64,000 bases of DNA from assembly GCF_009725235.1 (NCBI RefSeq), contig NZ_WJFC01000010.1, forward strand, positions 68,483 to 132,482, given 5' to 3'. The position numbers were made by a program, and so were the translations under genes. Below are positions 10,001-18,017 of this stretch, piece after piece; the first letter of the stretch is position 1; the number at the start of each line of letters is the position of its first letter. The DNA is from Scytonema sp. UIC 10036 (GTDB lineage: Bacteria > Cyanobacteriota > Cyanobacteriia > Cyanobacteriales > Nostocaceae). Below the pieces are notes generated by a model. The model did no database searches and was not told the origin of the DNA. It saw only the letters and a list, made by a program, of their open reading frames with translations.

Positions 10001-13000
10001 AGCGTTTAGTCGCTTACGTTGTACCAAATCAGGAGTCAATACCAACAATTAGCGAACTGCGCCACTTTCTCAAGCAAAAACTGCCCGAATACATGGTACC
10101 TAGTGCCTTTGTGTTCTTAGACGCTTTGCCAGTGACACCCAATGGCAAGGTAGACCAGCGCTTATTGCCTGCACCGGATATATCCCAGAGAAGTCTAGAA
10201 GTTAACTGTGTTCCACGCACCCCTACGGAAAAGAGTTTAGCTGCTATTTGGGCTAAAGGACTGGGACTGGAGCAAGTGGGCATTTATGACAATTTCTTTG
10301 AACTAGGGGGACATTCTTTACTGGCGATTCAAGTCATAGCTCAGTTGCGATCGACCTTTTGTGTTGAGTTGCCCCTGCGCTGTTTGTTTGAATTCCCAAC
10401 TGTCGCCGAGCTAGCCGAGCACATTGAAAAAAACCAACAGGGAGATGAAGCATCTGTCGTTCCTTTACCAGTTATCGTACCCGCCCCAGAACAGCGCTAC
10501 TACCCCTTCCCCCTGACTGACATCCAACAAGCTTACTGGGTAGGTCGTTCTGAAGCTTTCGAGCTAGGCAATGTTGCTACCCACAGCTACTTTGAGATAG
10601 AAAGCCATGATTTAAATCTGGAACGGCTCAACCTCGTCTGGCAGAAATTAATTGAGCGTCACGATATGTTGCGGGCGGTGGTGTTACCAGATGGTCAGCA
10701 GCAGATTCTCTCACTTGTGCCTCCTTATCAGATAGAAGTTCTTGACCTGCGCGGACAGGATGATGAAGCCGTCAATGCCAAACTTTCGTCGATTCGCCAA
10801 CAGATGTCTCATCAGGTATTACCTACAGACAAGTGGCCCCTGTTTGAGATCCGAGCAACTCGTTTAGACGAGCAGCGCCTCCGATTGCATATTAGCTTTG
10901 ATGCTCTGTTGGCTGATGCCTGGAGTAAGCGTTGTCTTGTCAAAGAATGGGTTCAACTTTACCAGAATCTCGATCTATCATTGCCGCCACTGGAACTGTC
11001 ATTCCGGGACTATGTCCTGACAGAGCAACGGCTGCAAGCAACAGAGTTGTACCAGCGATCGCAGGACTACTGGTTCAGCCGTCTAGACACGCTACCACCT
11101 GCTCCAGAGTTGCCCCTAGTGAAGCATCCCGGTTCCCTGAAACAACCTCAGTTTCAACGTCGCAGTGGACATCTAGACCGAGAACTCTGGCAGCAATTGC
11201 AGCAACGAAGCACCAAAGCAAATCTGACCGCCTCTGGAATATTGCTCGCGGCTTTTGCTGAAATTTTAACCGTATGGAGCAAGAATCCCCAGTTTACCAT
11301 TAATCTTACCCTGTTCAATCGTCTGCCGCTCCACCCCCAAGTGAATGACATCGTTGGGGACTTCACCTCCCTAACTCTTTTGGCTATAGACAACTCAGCA
11401 TCTGAGGCATTTACTACCCGTGCTCGACGAATACAGCAGCAAATGTGGCAGGATTTAGACCACCGCTATTTCAGTGGAGTACGCGTGCTACGAGAACTGG
11501 TTTGCAGACAAGGAGGTACTCAAAGAGCGCTTATGCCAGTCGTCTTTACCAGCACTTTGGGCTTGAGTACAGTTAGTGAGGCGGCGGGGGTGAATCGATT
11601 TGGCGATGTAGTCTACGGCATTAGCCAAACTCCCCAAGTTTGGCTGGATCATCAAGTCACCGAGCAAGACGGGGGACTAGTATTCAATTGGGATGCGGTA
11701 GAAGACCTCTTTCCTGAGGGTCTGCTCGACGATATGTTTGATGCCTACAACCGTTTCCTAAAGCAACTAGCCACGGAGGAATCGGTCTGGTTAGAGCCAA
11801 CTAGGCAATTAGTGCCTCCCAATCAGCTAAACCAGCGCTCTGCTATCAATACCAAAGCCGCACCAATTTCTCAGCAGATGTTGCACACGCTGTTTGCAGC
11901 ACAAATAGAAGTGCGAGCTAATGAGTGTGCTCTGATTTCACCGAATCGAACATTGACTTACCTAGAGTTATCCGCACTAGTGAATCAAGTAGGTCGCAGA
12001 TTGCGGCAGTTGGGAGCAACTCCCAATCAGTTGGTAGCTGTTGTGATGGAGAAGGGTTGGGAACAAGTCGTTGCCGTACTGGGAGTATTGATGTCAGGCG
12101 CTGCGTATTTGCCTATTGACCCAGAACTGCCGACTCAGCGCCGATGGCATCTGTTAAAACAAGGGGAAGTCAAATTAGTTCTTACTTTAGTTAAATTAAA
12201 AGAAAACCTGGAATGGCCATCAAACATTCAGCTGTTATGTTTAAATAACAAGGAGTTAGTAACTGTAGACAACAGTCCCTTGGAGTCAGTGCAGAGTCCA
12301 GAGGATTTAGCCTACGTCATCTACACCTCCGGCTCCACAGGTCTGCCCAAGGGGGTAACGATCGATCATCGAGGTGCAGTTAATACCATCCTTGACATCA
12401 ACCAGCGCTTTGACGTTGGCCCACAAGACCGGGTGTTGGCGCTGTCGGCTTTGAGCTTTGACCTGTCGGTTTACGACATTTTTGGTACTTTGGCGGCTGG
12501 AGGAACTATAGTTGTGCCGGAGATGGAAGGGACAAAAGACCCAGCTCGCTGGGCAGAGTTAATGGCACAACACCAAGTCACTCTTTGGAACTCAGTACCA
12601 GCTTTTATGCAGATGCTGGTCGAATATGTGGTATCGTCCCCGGAAAAAGTACCTCCATCGTTACGTTTGGCCCTGCTGAGTGGTGATTGGTTGCCGGTGA
12701 GTTTACCAGACCAAATGAAAGCACTGTGGCCAACCATTCAAGTGGTGAGCTTGGGAGGTGCCACCGAAGCTTCTATCTGGTCTATCCTCTACCCCATTGA
12801 GACTGTTGACCCTGCCTGGAAGAGCATTCCTTACGGCAAGCCTTTAAGGAACCAGCGCTTTTATGTGCTTAATGAGGCGCTAAATCCCTGCCCTGTATGG
12901 GTTCCTGGTGAACTCTACATTGGAGGAGTCGGACTAGCCAAGGGCTACTGGCAAAACCAGGACAAAACCCGCGTTAGCTTCCTGACTCATCCTAGAACGA

Positions 13001-14457
13001 AGGAGCGTTTGTACCGTACAGGGGATCTTGGTCGCTATCTTCCTGATGGCAATATCGAGTTTCTGGGTCGGGAGGACTTCCAAGTTAAGCTCCAGGGTCA
13101 CCGCATTGAACTAGGGGAAATCGAGTCAGTTTTAGCACAGCACCCAGCAGTACGCTCAGCAGTGGTTGTTGCTGTAGGTAAGTCGGCAAACAACAGACGC
13201 TTGGTGGCTTACCTGGTTTGTGACCAAGATTTGGCATCCAACAAAGTTGCAGAGGGCGATGTCCCATTCCAGCAATTGGACGGAGTTCTAATTGACCGCT
13301 ACCAGCGTTTGGAGTTCAAGCTTAAAAAACCTGGGCTGCGAGCAGATCTAAGCAACCAACCTTTCACCCAACTTATCAAACCCAAGCTTGATGAGAGCCT
13401 GCGAGAAACCTATACCCAGCGGCGCAGCCATCGGAGATTTGTACAAGAGCCAATTGGTTTTGAGCAGTTCAGTCAGTTTCTGAGCTGTCTAGTGCAACTC
13501 AAATTGGACAGTGCAGTGTTACCAAAGTACCGTTATGGCTCTGCTAGCGGACTATACCCGGTTCAGATCTACCTTTACATCAAGCCCGAGCGGGTAGAAG
13601 GGCTTGCTGGCGGGACATATTATTACCATCCGCAGCAGCACCGATTAATATTACTATCAGCCGGGGCTAAAATCAACGGCAATATCCATGGGTTGACCAA
13701 TCGCACCACCTTTGATGAATCAGCATTTTCTCTTTTCCTCATCGCACAACTTAACGCCATTACTCCCATGTACGGTAACAAAGCAAGAGACTTTTGTCTG
13801 ATTGAGGCTGGATTGATTAGCCAACTTCTTGAGACCTCGGCTCCTAATTATAAAATTGGGTTATGCCAGATTGGAGGCTTTGATTTCGAGCGGGTGCGCC
13901 ATCTATTTGCCCTTGATGAGAGCCACGAGTATCTTTACAGCCTCCTTGGTGGTCGAGCACAGGAGACAAAAAATAAGATGTTCCTTGAAAATCCATCCCC
14001 AGTCTTGTCCTCTGAGAAGTTGCAATACAGCCAATCCCAAGGAAGCAGCAATCTTAGCGCAGAACTCAAAATTTATCTGAAAGAAAAGCTGCCCGAATAC
14101 ATGGTACCTTCGGCATTTGTGCTGCTAGATGCTTTACCGTTGACTCATAACGGCAAGGTAGACCGCAAAGCCCTGCCTGAGCCGGAGGAAATTGTAGTCC
14201 AATCGGAGGTAGTGTATGTAGAACCGCAAAACGAGGTCGAGCGGATTATCGCTGCTGTCTGGCAAGAGGTGTTGCAGATTGACAAGGTGGGTGTTCACGA
14301 CAACTTCTTTGACTTAGGCGGAAATTCGGTACACATAGTTAGAATTCACAGGAAGTTACAGGAAATTTTTCACAACAAGATTGCCGTTGTGAAGTTGTTT
14401 GAATACCCCACTATCAGATCTCTGGTCTCAGTATTGTCTAGTGGTTTGCCACATTAA
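4018..14457 (+). CDS. Trimodular NRPS, C-A-PCP-C-A-PCP-Cy-A(Ox)-PCP
   Basis: A 3479-residue synthetase. Domains by residue: C1 about 20-470 (HHIVSDGW at 152); A1 about 487-980; PCP1 (Ser1029); C2 about 1085-1540 (HHIVSDGW at 1222); A2 about 1560-2050; PCP2 (Ser2100); Cy about 2160-2600, with D-x4-D (D2295, D2300) replacing HHxxxDG; A3 from about 2620; PCP3 (Ser3437). A3 is split after its A8 motif by a nitroreductase-like oxidase insertion (about 3068-3348, starting near YTQRRSHRRF), and its A10 motif resumes near 3358. The A3 pocket reads D-L-Y-N-L-S-L-I-W, the cysteine code, so Cy plus Ox should yield a thiazole. A1 and A2 share one pocket (D-A-M-H-V-G-G-L-S by eye) that I cannot assign. 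There is no epimerase, reductase or terminal thioesterase, so release needs another protein. Confidence 0.95.
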   Translation: MPNDTLYIGTIPKRTETSPCQLSFAQARLWFLSQLEPNSPFYNAQTALRLKGSLNITALAQSFNEIVRRHEVLRTTFVTINGQAAQVIAPTLNLPLPVVNLQDLSELEREAEVLRLATEEEQRSFNLAEGPLLQTTLLQLGQTEYVLLFTIHHIVSDGWSVEVLIREIVTLYKAFCSGKPSPLSDLPIQYADFAIWQRQWLQGVLAAQLAYWQQQLSGSPSVLQLPTDCPRPAIQSFRGAAQSLSLPIHLTQALKALSRQERVTLFMTLLAAFKTLLYRYTNQDDILVGAPIANRNQAEIEGLIGFFVNTLVLRTYLGDNPSFRELLGRVRKVALEAYAHQDLPFELLVEALQPERDLSRNPLFQVMFNMLNFAEVQIELPGLTVEPLSSSEEFASKFDLSLYASQKNETIQLKLVYNSRLFEQAQIVEMLGHFSTLLESIIANPEQPIATLPLLTEAERYQRSTRCNLIRLTQPFVEFNFEEIELSICARFEQQVKKYPKNIAVKTKKYEWTYEELNSAANQVAQTVFSITGNGSERVALLFEHDAPGIAAILGILKAGKTYVPLDPSYPQERLAYILADSQASVILTNNVNLALAQALNQDTLYLINIDEVVVNASGDTNLAMADTVAYILYTSGSTGQPKGVFQNHRNVLHHIRTYVNNLHISSQDKLTLFSSYSFDAAVMDIFGALLSGATLYPINIKEEGMVNLSEWLIQQGITIYHSTPSVYRYFVNTLTLKDKFPKLRLVVLGGEEVFKQDIELYKKYFDSECILVNGLGPTESTLSLQYFLNQQTEITRNLVPVGYPVNDTEILLLNQAGEQVAVYGIGEIAIACPYLALGYWRKPEMTQAVFLNDSQRSNRRIYCSGDLGRLLPDGSIEFVGRKDFQVKIRGYRIELSEIQTQLLEIPEVKEAVVVARGEVAGDKRLVAYVVPNQESIPTISELRHFLKQKLPEYMVPSAFVFLDALPVTPNGKVDQRLLPAPQLRTELTQTFVSPQTLIQEMLALIWADVLRVEQLGIYDNFFELGGHSLLATQIISQIRATFAVELPLRSLFEEPTVAGLAECIETDLKLEQAMLTPPVLTIARRDGDLPLSFAQQRLWFLEQLEPGSAVYNIPVAVQLSGQIDQAALERSLNAIISRHEALRTNFITVEEQPIAVIAETRSLMLPVMDLRTLPESEKEFSAQRLATQEAVRPFDLATDLLVRAKLLQLAEAEHVLLLTMHHIVSDGWSMGVLVRELATLYSTFCTGHSSTLPELPIQYADFAVWQRQWLQGEVLKSQLAYWKQQLDGAPTFLELPGDRPRPAVQTFRGAHQSLVLSKELSKAIASLSQREGVTLFMTLLAVFGTLLYRYTGQSDILVGTPIANRNHSQIEGLIGFFVNTLVLRTNMSGNPSFRELLSRVREVALGAYAHQDLPFELLVEELQPTRDLSRNPLFQVMFNLLNFAEERIELPGLTVKNLSAPEELASKFDLTLYAVKQNEIIHLKLVYNTDLFEQAQIVEMLGHFSTLLENIIANPEQSITTLPLLTEAERYQRSTRCNLIRLTQPFIEFNFEEIELSICARFEQQVKKYPKNIAVKTKKYEWTYEELNAAANQVAQTVLSITGSGIERVALLFEHDAPAIAAILGILKAGKTYVPLDPSYPQERLAYMLADSQASIILTNNVNLTLAQALNQDTFYLINIDEVVVNASGDTNLAMADTVAYILYTSGSTGQPKGVFQNHRNVLHHIRTYVNNLHISSQDKLTLFSSYSFDAAVMDIFGALLSGATLYPINIKEEGMVNLSEWLIQQGITIYHSTPSVYRYFVNTLTLKDKFPKLRLVVLGGEEVFKQDIELYKKYFDSECILVNGLGPTESTLSLQYFLNQQTEITRNLVPVGYPVNDTEILLLNQAGEQVAVYGIGEIAIACPYLALGYWQKPEMTQAVFLNDPQRSNRRIYCSGDLGRLLPDGSIEFVGRKDFQVKIRGYRIELSEIQTRLLEIPGVKEAVVVARGEVAGDKRLVAYVVPNQESIPTISELRHFLKQKLPEYMVPSAFVFLDALPVTPNGKVDQRLLPAPDISQRSLEVNCVPRTPTEKSLAAIWAKGLGLEQVGIYDNFFELGGHSLLAIQVIAQLRSTFCVELPLRCLFEFPTVAELAEHIEKNQQGDEASVVPLPVIVPAPEQRYYPFPLTDIQQAYWVGRSEAFELGNVATHSYFEIESHDLNLERLNLVWQKLIERHDMLRAVVLPDGQQQILSLVPPYQIEVLDLRGQDDEAVNAKLSSIRQQMSHQVLPTDKWPLFEIRATRLDEQRLRLHISFDALLADAWSKRCLVKEWVQLYQNLDLSLPPLELSFRDYVLTEQRLQATELYQRSQDYWFSRLDTLPPAPELPLVKHPGSLKQPQFQRRSGHLDRELWQQLQQRSTKANLTASGILLAAFAEILTVWSKNPQFTINLTLFNRLPLHPQVNDIVGDFTSLTLLAIDNSASEAFTTRARRIQQQMWQDLDHRYFSGVRVLRELVCRQGGTQRALMPVVFTSTLGLSTVSEAAGVNRFGDVVYGISQTPQVWLDHQVTEQDGGLVFNWDAVEDLFPEGLLDDMFDAYNRFLKQLATEESVWLEPTRQLVPPNQLNQRSAINTKAAPISQQMLHTLFAAQIEVRANECALISPNRTLTYLELSALVNQVGRRLRQLGATPNQLVAVVMEKGWEQVVAVLGVLMSGAAYLPIDPELPTQRRWHLLKQGEVKLVLTLVKLKENLEWPSNIQLLCLNNKELVTVDNSPLESVQSPEDLAYVIYTSGSTGLPKGVTIDHRGAVNTILDINQRFDVGPQDRVLALSALSFDLSVYDIFGTLAAGGTIVVPEMEGTKDPARWAELMAQHQVTLWNSVPAFMQMLVEYVVSSPEKVPPSLRLALLSGDWLPVSLPDQMKALWPTIQVVSLGGATEASIWSILYPIETVDPAWKSIPYGKPLRNQRFYVLNEALNPCPVWVPGELYIGGVGLAKGYWQNQDKTRVSFLTHPRTKERLYRTGDLGRYLPDGNIEFLGREDFQVKLQGHRIELGEIESVLAQHPAVRSAVVVAVGKSANNRRLVAYLVCDQDLASNKVAEGDVPFQQLDGVLIDRYQRLEFKLKKPGLRADLSNQPFTQLIKPKLDESLRETYTQRRSHRRFVQEPIGFEQFSQFLSCLVQLKLDSAVLPKYRYGSASGLYPVQIYLYIKPERVEGLAGGTYYYHPQQHRLILLSAGAKINGNIHGLTNRTTFDESAFSLFLIAQLNAITPMYGNKARDFCLIEAGLISQLLETSAPNYKIGLCQIGGFDFERVRHLFALDESHEYLYSLLGGRAQETKNKMFLENPSPVLSSEKLQYSQSQGSSNLSAELKIYLKEKLPEYMVPSAFVLLDALPLTHNGKVDRKALPEPEEIVVQSEVVYVEPQNEVERIIAAVWQEVLQIDKVGVHDNFFDLGGNSVHIVRIHRKLQEIFHNKIAVVKLFEYPTIRSLVSVLSSGLPH
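5281..6962 (+). repeat. Internal A-domain duplication, copy 1
   Basis: The end of C1 and all of A1 recur 3213 bases (1071 codons) downstream with few differences. The central stretch, roughly 5820-6540, appears identical or nearly so to its partner, while the flanking C and PCP domains are clearly diverged. This indicates recent duplication or continuing gene conversion limited to the A domain. Confidence 0.92.
8494..10175 (+). repeat. Internal A-domain duplication, copy 2
   Basis: Partner of the block at 5281-6962, in the same orientation and frame. Scattered substitutions lie mainly in the first 500 bases (for example ITGSGIERV against ITGNGSERV). The substrate-pocket region is the same, so modules 1 and 2 should activate the same residue. 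Confidence 0.92.
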
Positions 14458-14484
14458 TTTTGAGGGGTGAAACGATTTTTCCTC

Positions 14485-14544
14485 TCTCGTTCCTAGCCAG
14501 AGGCTAGGAATGCAGACTGCAAGGCGGAGCCTGGGAACGAGGTG
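14485..14544. repeat. Palindromic GTTCCCAGGC-type repeat
   Basis: An intergenic copy of a palindromic element (CTCGTTCCTAGCC...GGCGGAGCCTGGGAACGAGG) that recurs at 24928-25105 and 49370-49428. It lies between the convergent synthetase and thioesterase genes and could fold as a stem in either transcript. Confidence 0.75.
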
Positions 14545-14596
14545 GTACAAAGGTGAAAAAATAAAGGTTGACAAAAAAGATGTAGTATGAATAACT

Positions 14597-15343
14597 CTAT
14601 TGTTGAGACAACTTTTGAGAAATGTTTTGAAGCAGGAGCACCTGGGTCGTATGCAGGAAAAAGTGGTCACCAGGAAACATTTGTAATGAGAAGGAAGCGA
14701 TCGTCTGGTCACGCCATGCCTCAAGGCGATCGCGGGTTATCTTATCCTGTAAGCCACCGAAGACCGAGATGGGAAAGTCAAAGGGAGGCTCATTTGAGTA
14801 AACATAGCTTCCGTAGACTGCCAAATCTGCCCGCAGGATCGGGAGCATCAACTGCATCAGTTCGGTATACTCCATTACCTCCTTAGGTATGCCGTTAAGT
14901 CTGCACAGTTCTTCTATAAACTCTAATTCTGGCAGATTATGGATGAGAGAGGAAGGCTTATGGGTTTGAGGAGCGCCACTACCAGAAACGAATAGGTGAA
15001 CTGGGCTTACATCATACTGTTTGCGTAGTTGACGGGCAACTTCAAAGCATACTAATGCACCCATGCTGTGACCAAAGAAGGCGAATTGTCTATCAAGGTG
15101 TGGAAGTAGAACTTGAGTAATTGCTTGGACGAGGGGAGTAAACTGGGTAAAAGGAGCCTCCTTAATCCGACTTTCTCTTCCAGGAAACTGAAGGGAACAG
15201 ACCTCAACAGTCATTGGAAGGCTTTCTGACCAATCATAGAAAATTGAGGCTCCACGACCAGCATAGGGAAAGCAGAATAGACGCAAGCTCGCTCTTTGAT
15301 TCGGTTTGGGGTACACAACCCAGGAGTCAGTAGTCCTAAACAT
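14597..15343 (-). CDS. Type II thioesterase (GrsT/RifR family)
   Basis: A 248-residue alpha/beta hydrolase that edits or releases carrier-bound acyl groups. It has the family signature LFCFPYAGRGAS near the N-terminus, the nucleophile elbow GHSMGAL, the Asp region in VFGGLQDKIT and the final His in MFPGDHFFLH. Length and motif order match free-standing thioesterases of NRPS clusters. It is the only cluster gene on the minus strand, converging on the synthetase and divergent from the glycosyltransferase. Because the synthetase lacks its own thioesterase, this enzyme may clear mis-primed carriers (the usual role) or contribute to product release (inferred). Confidence 0.9.
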   Translation of the reverse strand: MFRTTDSWVVYPKPNQRASLRLFCFPYAGRGASIFYDWSESLPMTVEVCSLQFPGRESRIKEAPFTQFTPLVQAITQVLLPHLDRQFAFFGHSMGALVCFEVARQLRKQYDVSPVHLFVSGSGAPQTHKPSSLIHNLPELEFIEELCRLNGIPKEVMEYTELMQLMLPILRADLAVYGSYVYSNEPPFDFPISVFGGLQDKITRDRLEAWRDQTIASFSLQMFPGDHFFLHTTQVLLLQNISQKLSQQ

Positions 15344-15436
15344 ATAAAGTTACATTGTAGTAGTGAATAAATTGACAGGCGTCATGGCTTAAACAACAAC
15401 CTGATTCTACAACTCAAAGATAACAGCACAGGAAGT

Positions 15437-16708
15437 ATGCGTATAAAAATTGTGGCATTGGATTCAATTGGCGGCACCCGAGCTTACGTCGCCCTTGGGC
15501 TAGGATTGCAACAGGCTGGTCATTCAGTACAAATAGCTACCTTTCCTTTCTTACAAGAGTTGGTTAGCAGCTGGGGATTGGACTTTGCACCTGTAGAGTG
15601 TAATAACTTGAAAAAGAGAAGTCCAACACCTTTCGGCAACAACCCCTTTCGTTTGATCCGCAATATTGGCAATTTGCTGCGACCACTCAACGAGAGTCTG
15701 CTACCTGTACTCTGGCAACTTTGTCAAGATGCAGACGCAATTGTTTTTAACCAAAATACGTTTGTATGCTATAACATTGCTGAAAAATTAGGCATACCTT
15801 GCTACGCCGCCTGTGCCCAACCCCACCACCAAACCCATGTTTTTCCTTATTTTCATTTTCCTCACATACACCCACCAACTGTTCCGCGTAAGATAGGCAT
15901 CTACAACTGGCTGACCTACTCCTTGTTCGATCAACTCCTCTGGCAATCTGTTCGGCAACCGATTAACCAGTGGCGACAGGAAACTTTAAACTTGCCTCCT
16001 CTTCCCTCTTTGTCAGGTGTGTTGGGGCGAATGCAGCAACAAAAAATACCATGTCTTTACAGCTGTAGTCCTTCTTTTCTCCCTAAACCTTATGACTGGC
16101 CTGGCTGGGTGTACGTCACTGGCTACTGGTTTCTTAGACGTCCGTCGAACTGGCAGCCGCCCAGCGACTTGATACAATTTCTGGCTGCTGGACCACCGCC
16201 AATTTACATTGAAACCTGGCATGAGAAAATCGGAGTAGAGACAGTTCGGAAAGTCCTATCACAGACAAAGCAACGAGCTATTGTGCGAACCGTAAGAGGT
16301 GGTCTTCGGGATGCCCATTTTCCAGAGGATGAGGTATTTACTATCAAATCCGTGCCCCACGATTGGCTTTTTCCGCAAATGGCAGCGGTAATGCATCAAG
16401 GTGGTCATGGTACAACGTTAAATGGTATACGTGCTGGCGTTCCTACAGTTACCATCCCCTACAACGGGGACCAGTTTCTCTGGGCGCGTAGAGTAGCCCA
16501 GTTAGGTTTAGGTCCATCGCCGATTGTGCAAGAACAGCCTTCAGTAGAGAAAATGGTTGCTGCTATTAGAACTGCCATCAACGACACAACAATGAAAGAG
16601 CGTGCTGCGGCAATAGGCAAACGCATTCAAGCAGAGGACGGAGTAGCAAAGGCAGTCGAAGCCTTTCACAGACATTTACCATCCAGCTGGCAACAACACA
16701 ATGTCTAA
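15437..16708 (+). CDS. UDP-glycosyltransferase (GT1/MGT-like, GT-B fold)
   Basis: A 423-residue two-domain glycosyltransferase. The N-terminal acceptor domain begins MRIKIVALDSIGGTRAYVALGLGL, and the C-terminal donor-binding domain contains HQGGHGTTLNGIRAGVPTVTIPYNGDQ, the conserved motif of antibiotic and sterol glycosyltransferases (His, GGHGT and final D-Q). It starts 93 bases from the divergent thioesterase and is followed 31 bases later by an exporter. The position suggests it glycosylates the finished peptide, for instance on the hydroxyl installed by the SyrP-like enzyme (inferred). Glycosylation followed by export could also serve as self-protection, as in macrolide producers. Confidence 0.88.
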   Translation: MRIKIVALDSIGGTRAYVALGLGLQQAGHSVQIATFPFLQELVSSWGLDFAPVECNNLKKRSPTPFGNNPFRLIRNIGNLLRPLNESLLPVLWQLCQDADAIVFNQNTFVCYNIAEKLGIPCYAACAQPHHQTHVFPYFHFPHIHPPTVPRKIGIYNWLTYSLFDQLLWQSVRQPINQWRQETLNLPPLPSLSGVLGRMQQQKIPCLYSCSPSFLPKPYDWPGWVYVTGYWFLRRPSNWQPPSDLIQFLAAGPPPIYIETWHEKIGVETVRKVLSQTKQRAIVRTVRGGLRDAHFPEDEVFTIKSVPHDWLFPQMAAVMHQGGHGTTLNGIRAGVPTVTIPYNGDQFLWARRVAQLGLGPSPIVQEQPSVEKMVAAIRTAINDTTMKERAAAIGKRIQAEDGVAKAVEAFHRHLPSSWQQHNV

Positions 16709-16739
16709 ACTAATTCTGTCCACTAAGGTCTTATAGTAA

Positions 16740-18017
16740 ATGCAAGTATTTATTCCGATCTGGTTTGGTCAACTTGTTTCGCAGATCGGCTCCGGTCTCA
16801 CTAGATTCGCGCTAGGTGTCTGGGTATACCAAGTTACTGGGACAGTCACCCAATTCGCACTGATTTCTGTGTTCGGTATGCTGCCGGGCATTTTGATATC
16901 ACCTTTGGCTGGTGCAGTTGTGGATCGCTGGGATCGACGCTGGGCTATGCTTCTTGGGGATGCAGGGGGAGGACTGAGTGCATTGACTATTGCGCTGTTG
17001 CTCATTGCCAATCGGCTTGAAGTCTGGCACATTTACCTTGCTGTAGCGCTAAGATCGATTTTCAGTGCTTTCCAGTGGCCAGCTTTTTCCGCGACCACTA
17101 CGCTGCTTGTTCCCAAGCGACACCTTAGTCGCGCCAGCGGTATGGTGGAGATGGCAGAGGCGACTTCACGGCTGATCTCACCAATACTAGCAGGTGCGCT
17201 AGTTGTAACTATTCAGATTCAGGGCGTGATTCTGCTCGATTGCGTTACATTTCTTTTTGCCCTCATTACGCGGCTGCTCGTCCGATTCCCCAAACCGCAA
17301 ATTACCTTAGAAAATAAAGTACAGAAGAACTCGCTGTTGCACGAAATCATTTATGGTTGGACATACATCACTGCTCGACCTGCACTATTCGGATTGTTAA
17401 TGTTTTACGCAGTCCGCAATTTCTTCATAGGAGTTGTCAGCGTGCTAGTTACACCGCTGGTGCTGGCCTTCGCTTCGACTACTGTGCTCGGCAGCGTGCT
17501 GTCCATTGGTGGGGGCGGTATGCTGGTTGGCAGTCTGGCGATAAGCACCTGGGGTGGTCCAAATAACCGCATCTATGGTGTGTTCGGTTTCACGCTGTTA
17601 GGCGGGCTGTGCATACTACTTGCTGGGCTTATGCCCTCAGTTCCTGTCTTCTTTGCTGCTATCTTTATTTACTTCTTCGGCTTGGCAGTTATCAACGGCT
17701 GCGATCGGGCGATTTGGCAAAGTAAAGTTGCTCCTGCTGTGCAGGGACGAGTGTTTGCCGTGCGGCGTATGCTCTCCTGGGCATCTCTACCGCTCGCCTA
17801 TCTTATTGCTGGACCGTTAGCCGATCGAGTCTTCGAGCCATTGCTTGCTGTCGGAGGACCACTGGCTGCAAGCATTGGACGGATTATCGGTGTAGGGCGA
17901 GGACATGGCATTGCCTTATTATTTGTTGTGATGGGAATGCTCACTATGCTAACAACAATTGCGGGCTATCTATACCCACCTCTACGGCTGCTAGAGGCGC
18001 AACTGCCGGATGCGTAA
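16740..18017 (+). CDS. MFS efflux transporter (EntS/macrolide-efflux type)
   Basis: A 425-residue integral membrane protein with about 12 hydrophobic segments. The N-terminus IWFGQLVSQIGSGLTRFALGVWVYQ and the loop 2-3 motif GAVVDRWDRRW are typical of the MFS_3 group that exports siderophores and macrolides. It follows the glycosyltransferase by 31 bases with no visible terminator and is presumably the product exporter (inferred). The start is the first Met; no strong ribosome site is visible, so coupling to the gene upstream is possible. Its last codons overlap the ATG of the HlyD remnant at 18010. Confidence 0.88.
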   Translation: MQVFIPIWFGQLVSQIGSGLTRFALGVWVYQVTGTVTQFALISVFGMLPGILISPLAGAVVDRWDRRWAMLLGDAGGGLSALTIALLLIANRLEVWHIYLAVALRSIFSAFQWPAFSATTTLLVPKRHLSRASGMVEMAEATSRLISPILAGALVVTIQIQGVILLDCVTFLFALITRLLVRFPKPQITLENKVQKNSLLHEIIYGWTYITARPALFGLLMFYAVRNFFIGVVSVLVTPLVLAFASTTVLGSVLSIGGGGMLVGSLAISTWGGPNNRIYGVFGFTLLGGLCILLAGLMPSVPVFFAAIFIYFFGLAVINGCDRAIWQSKVAPAVQGRVFAVRRMLSWASLPLAYLIAGPLADRVFEPLLAVGGPLAASIGRIIGVGRGHGIALLFVVMGMLTMLTTIAGYLYPPLRLLEAQLPDA

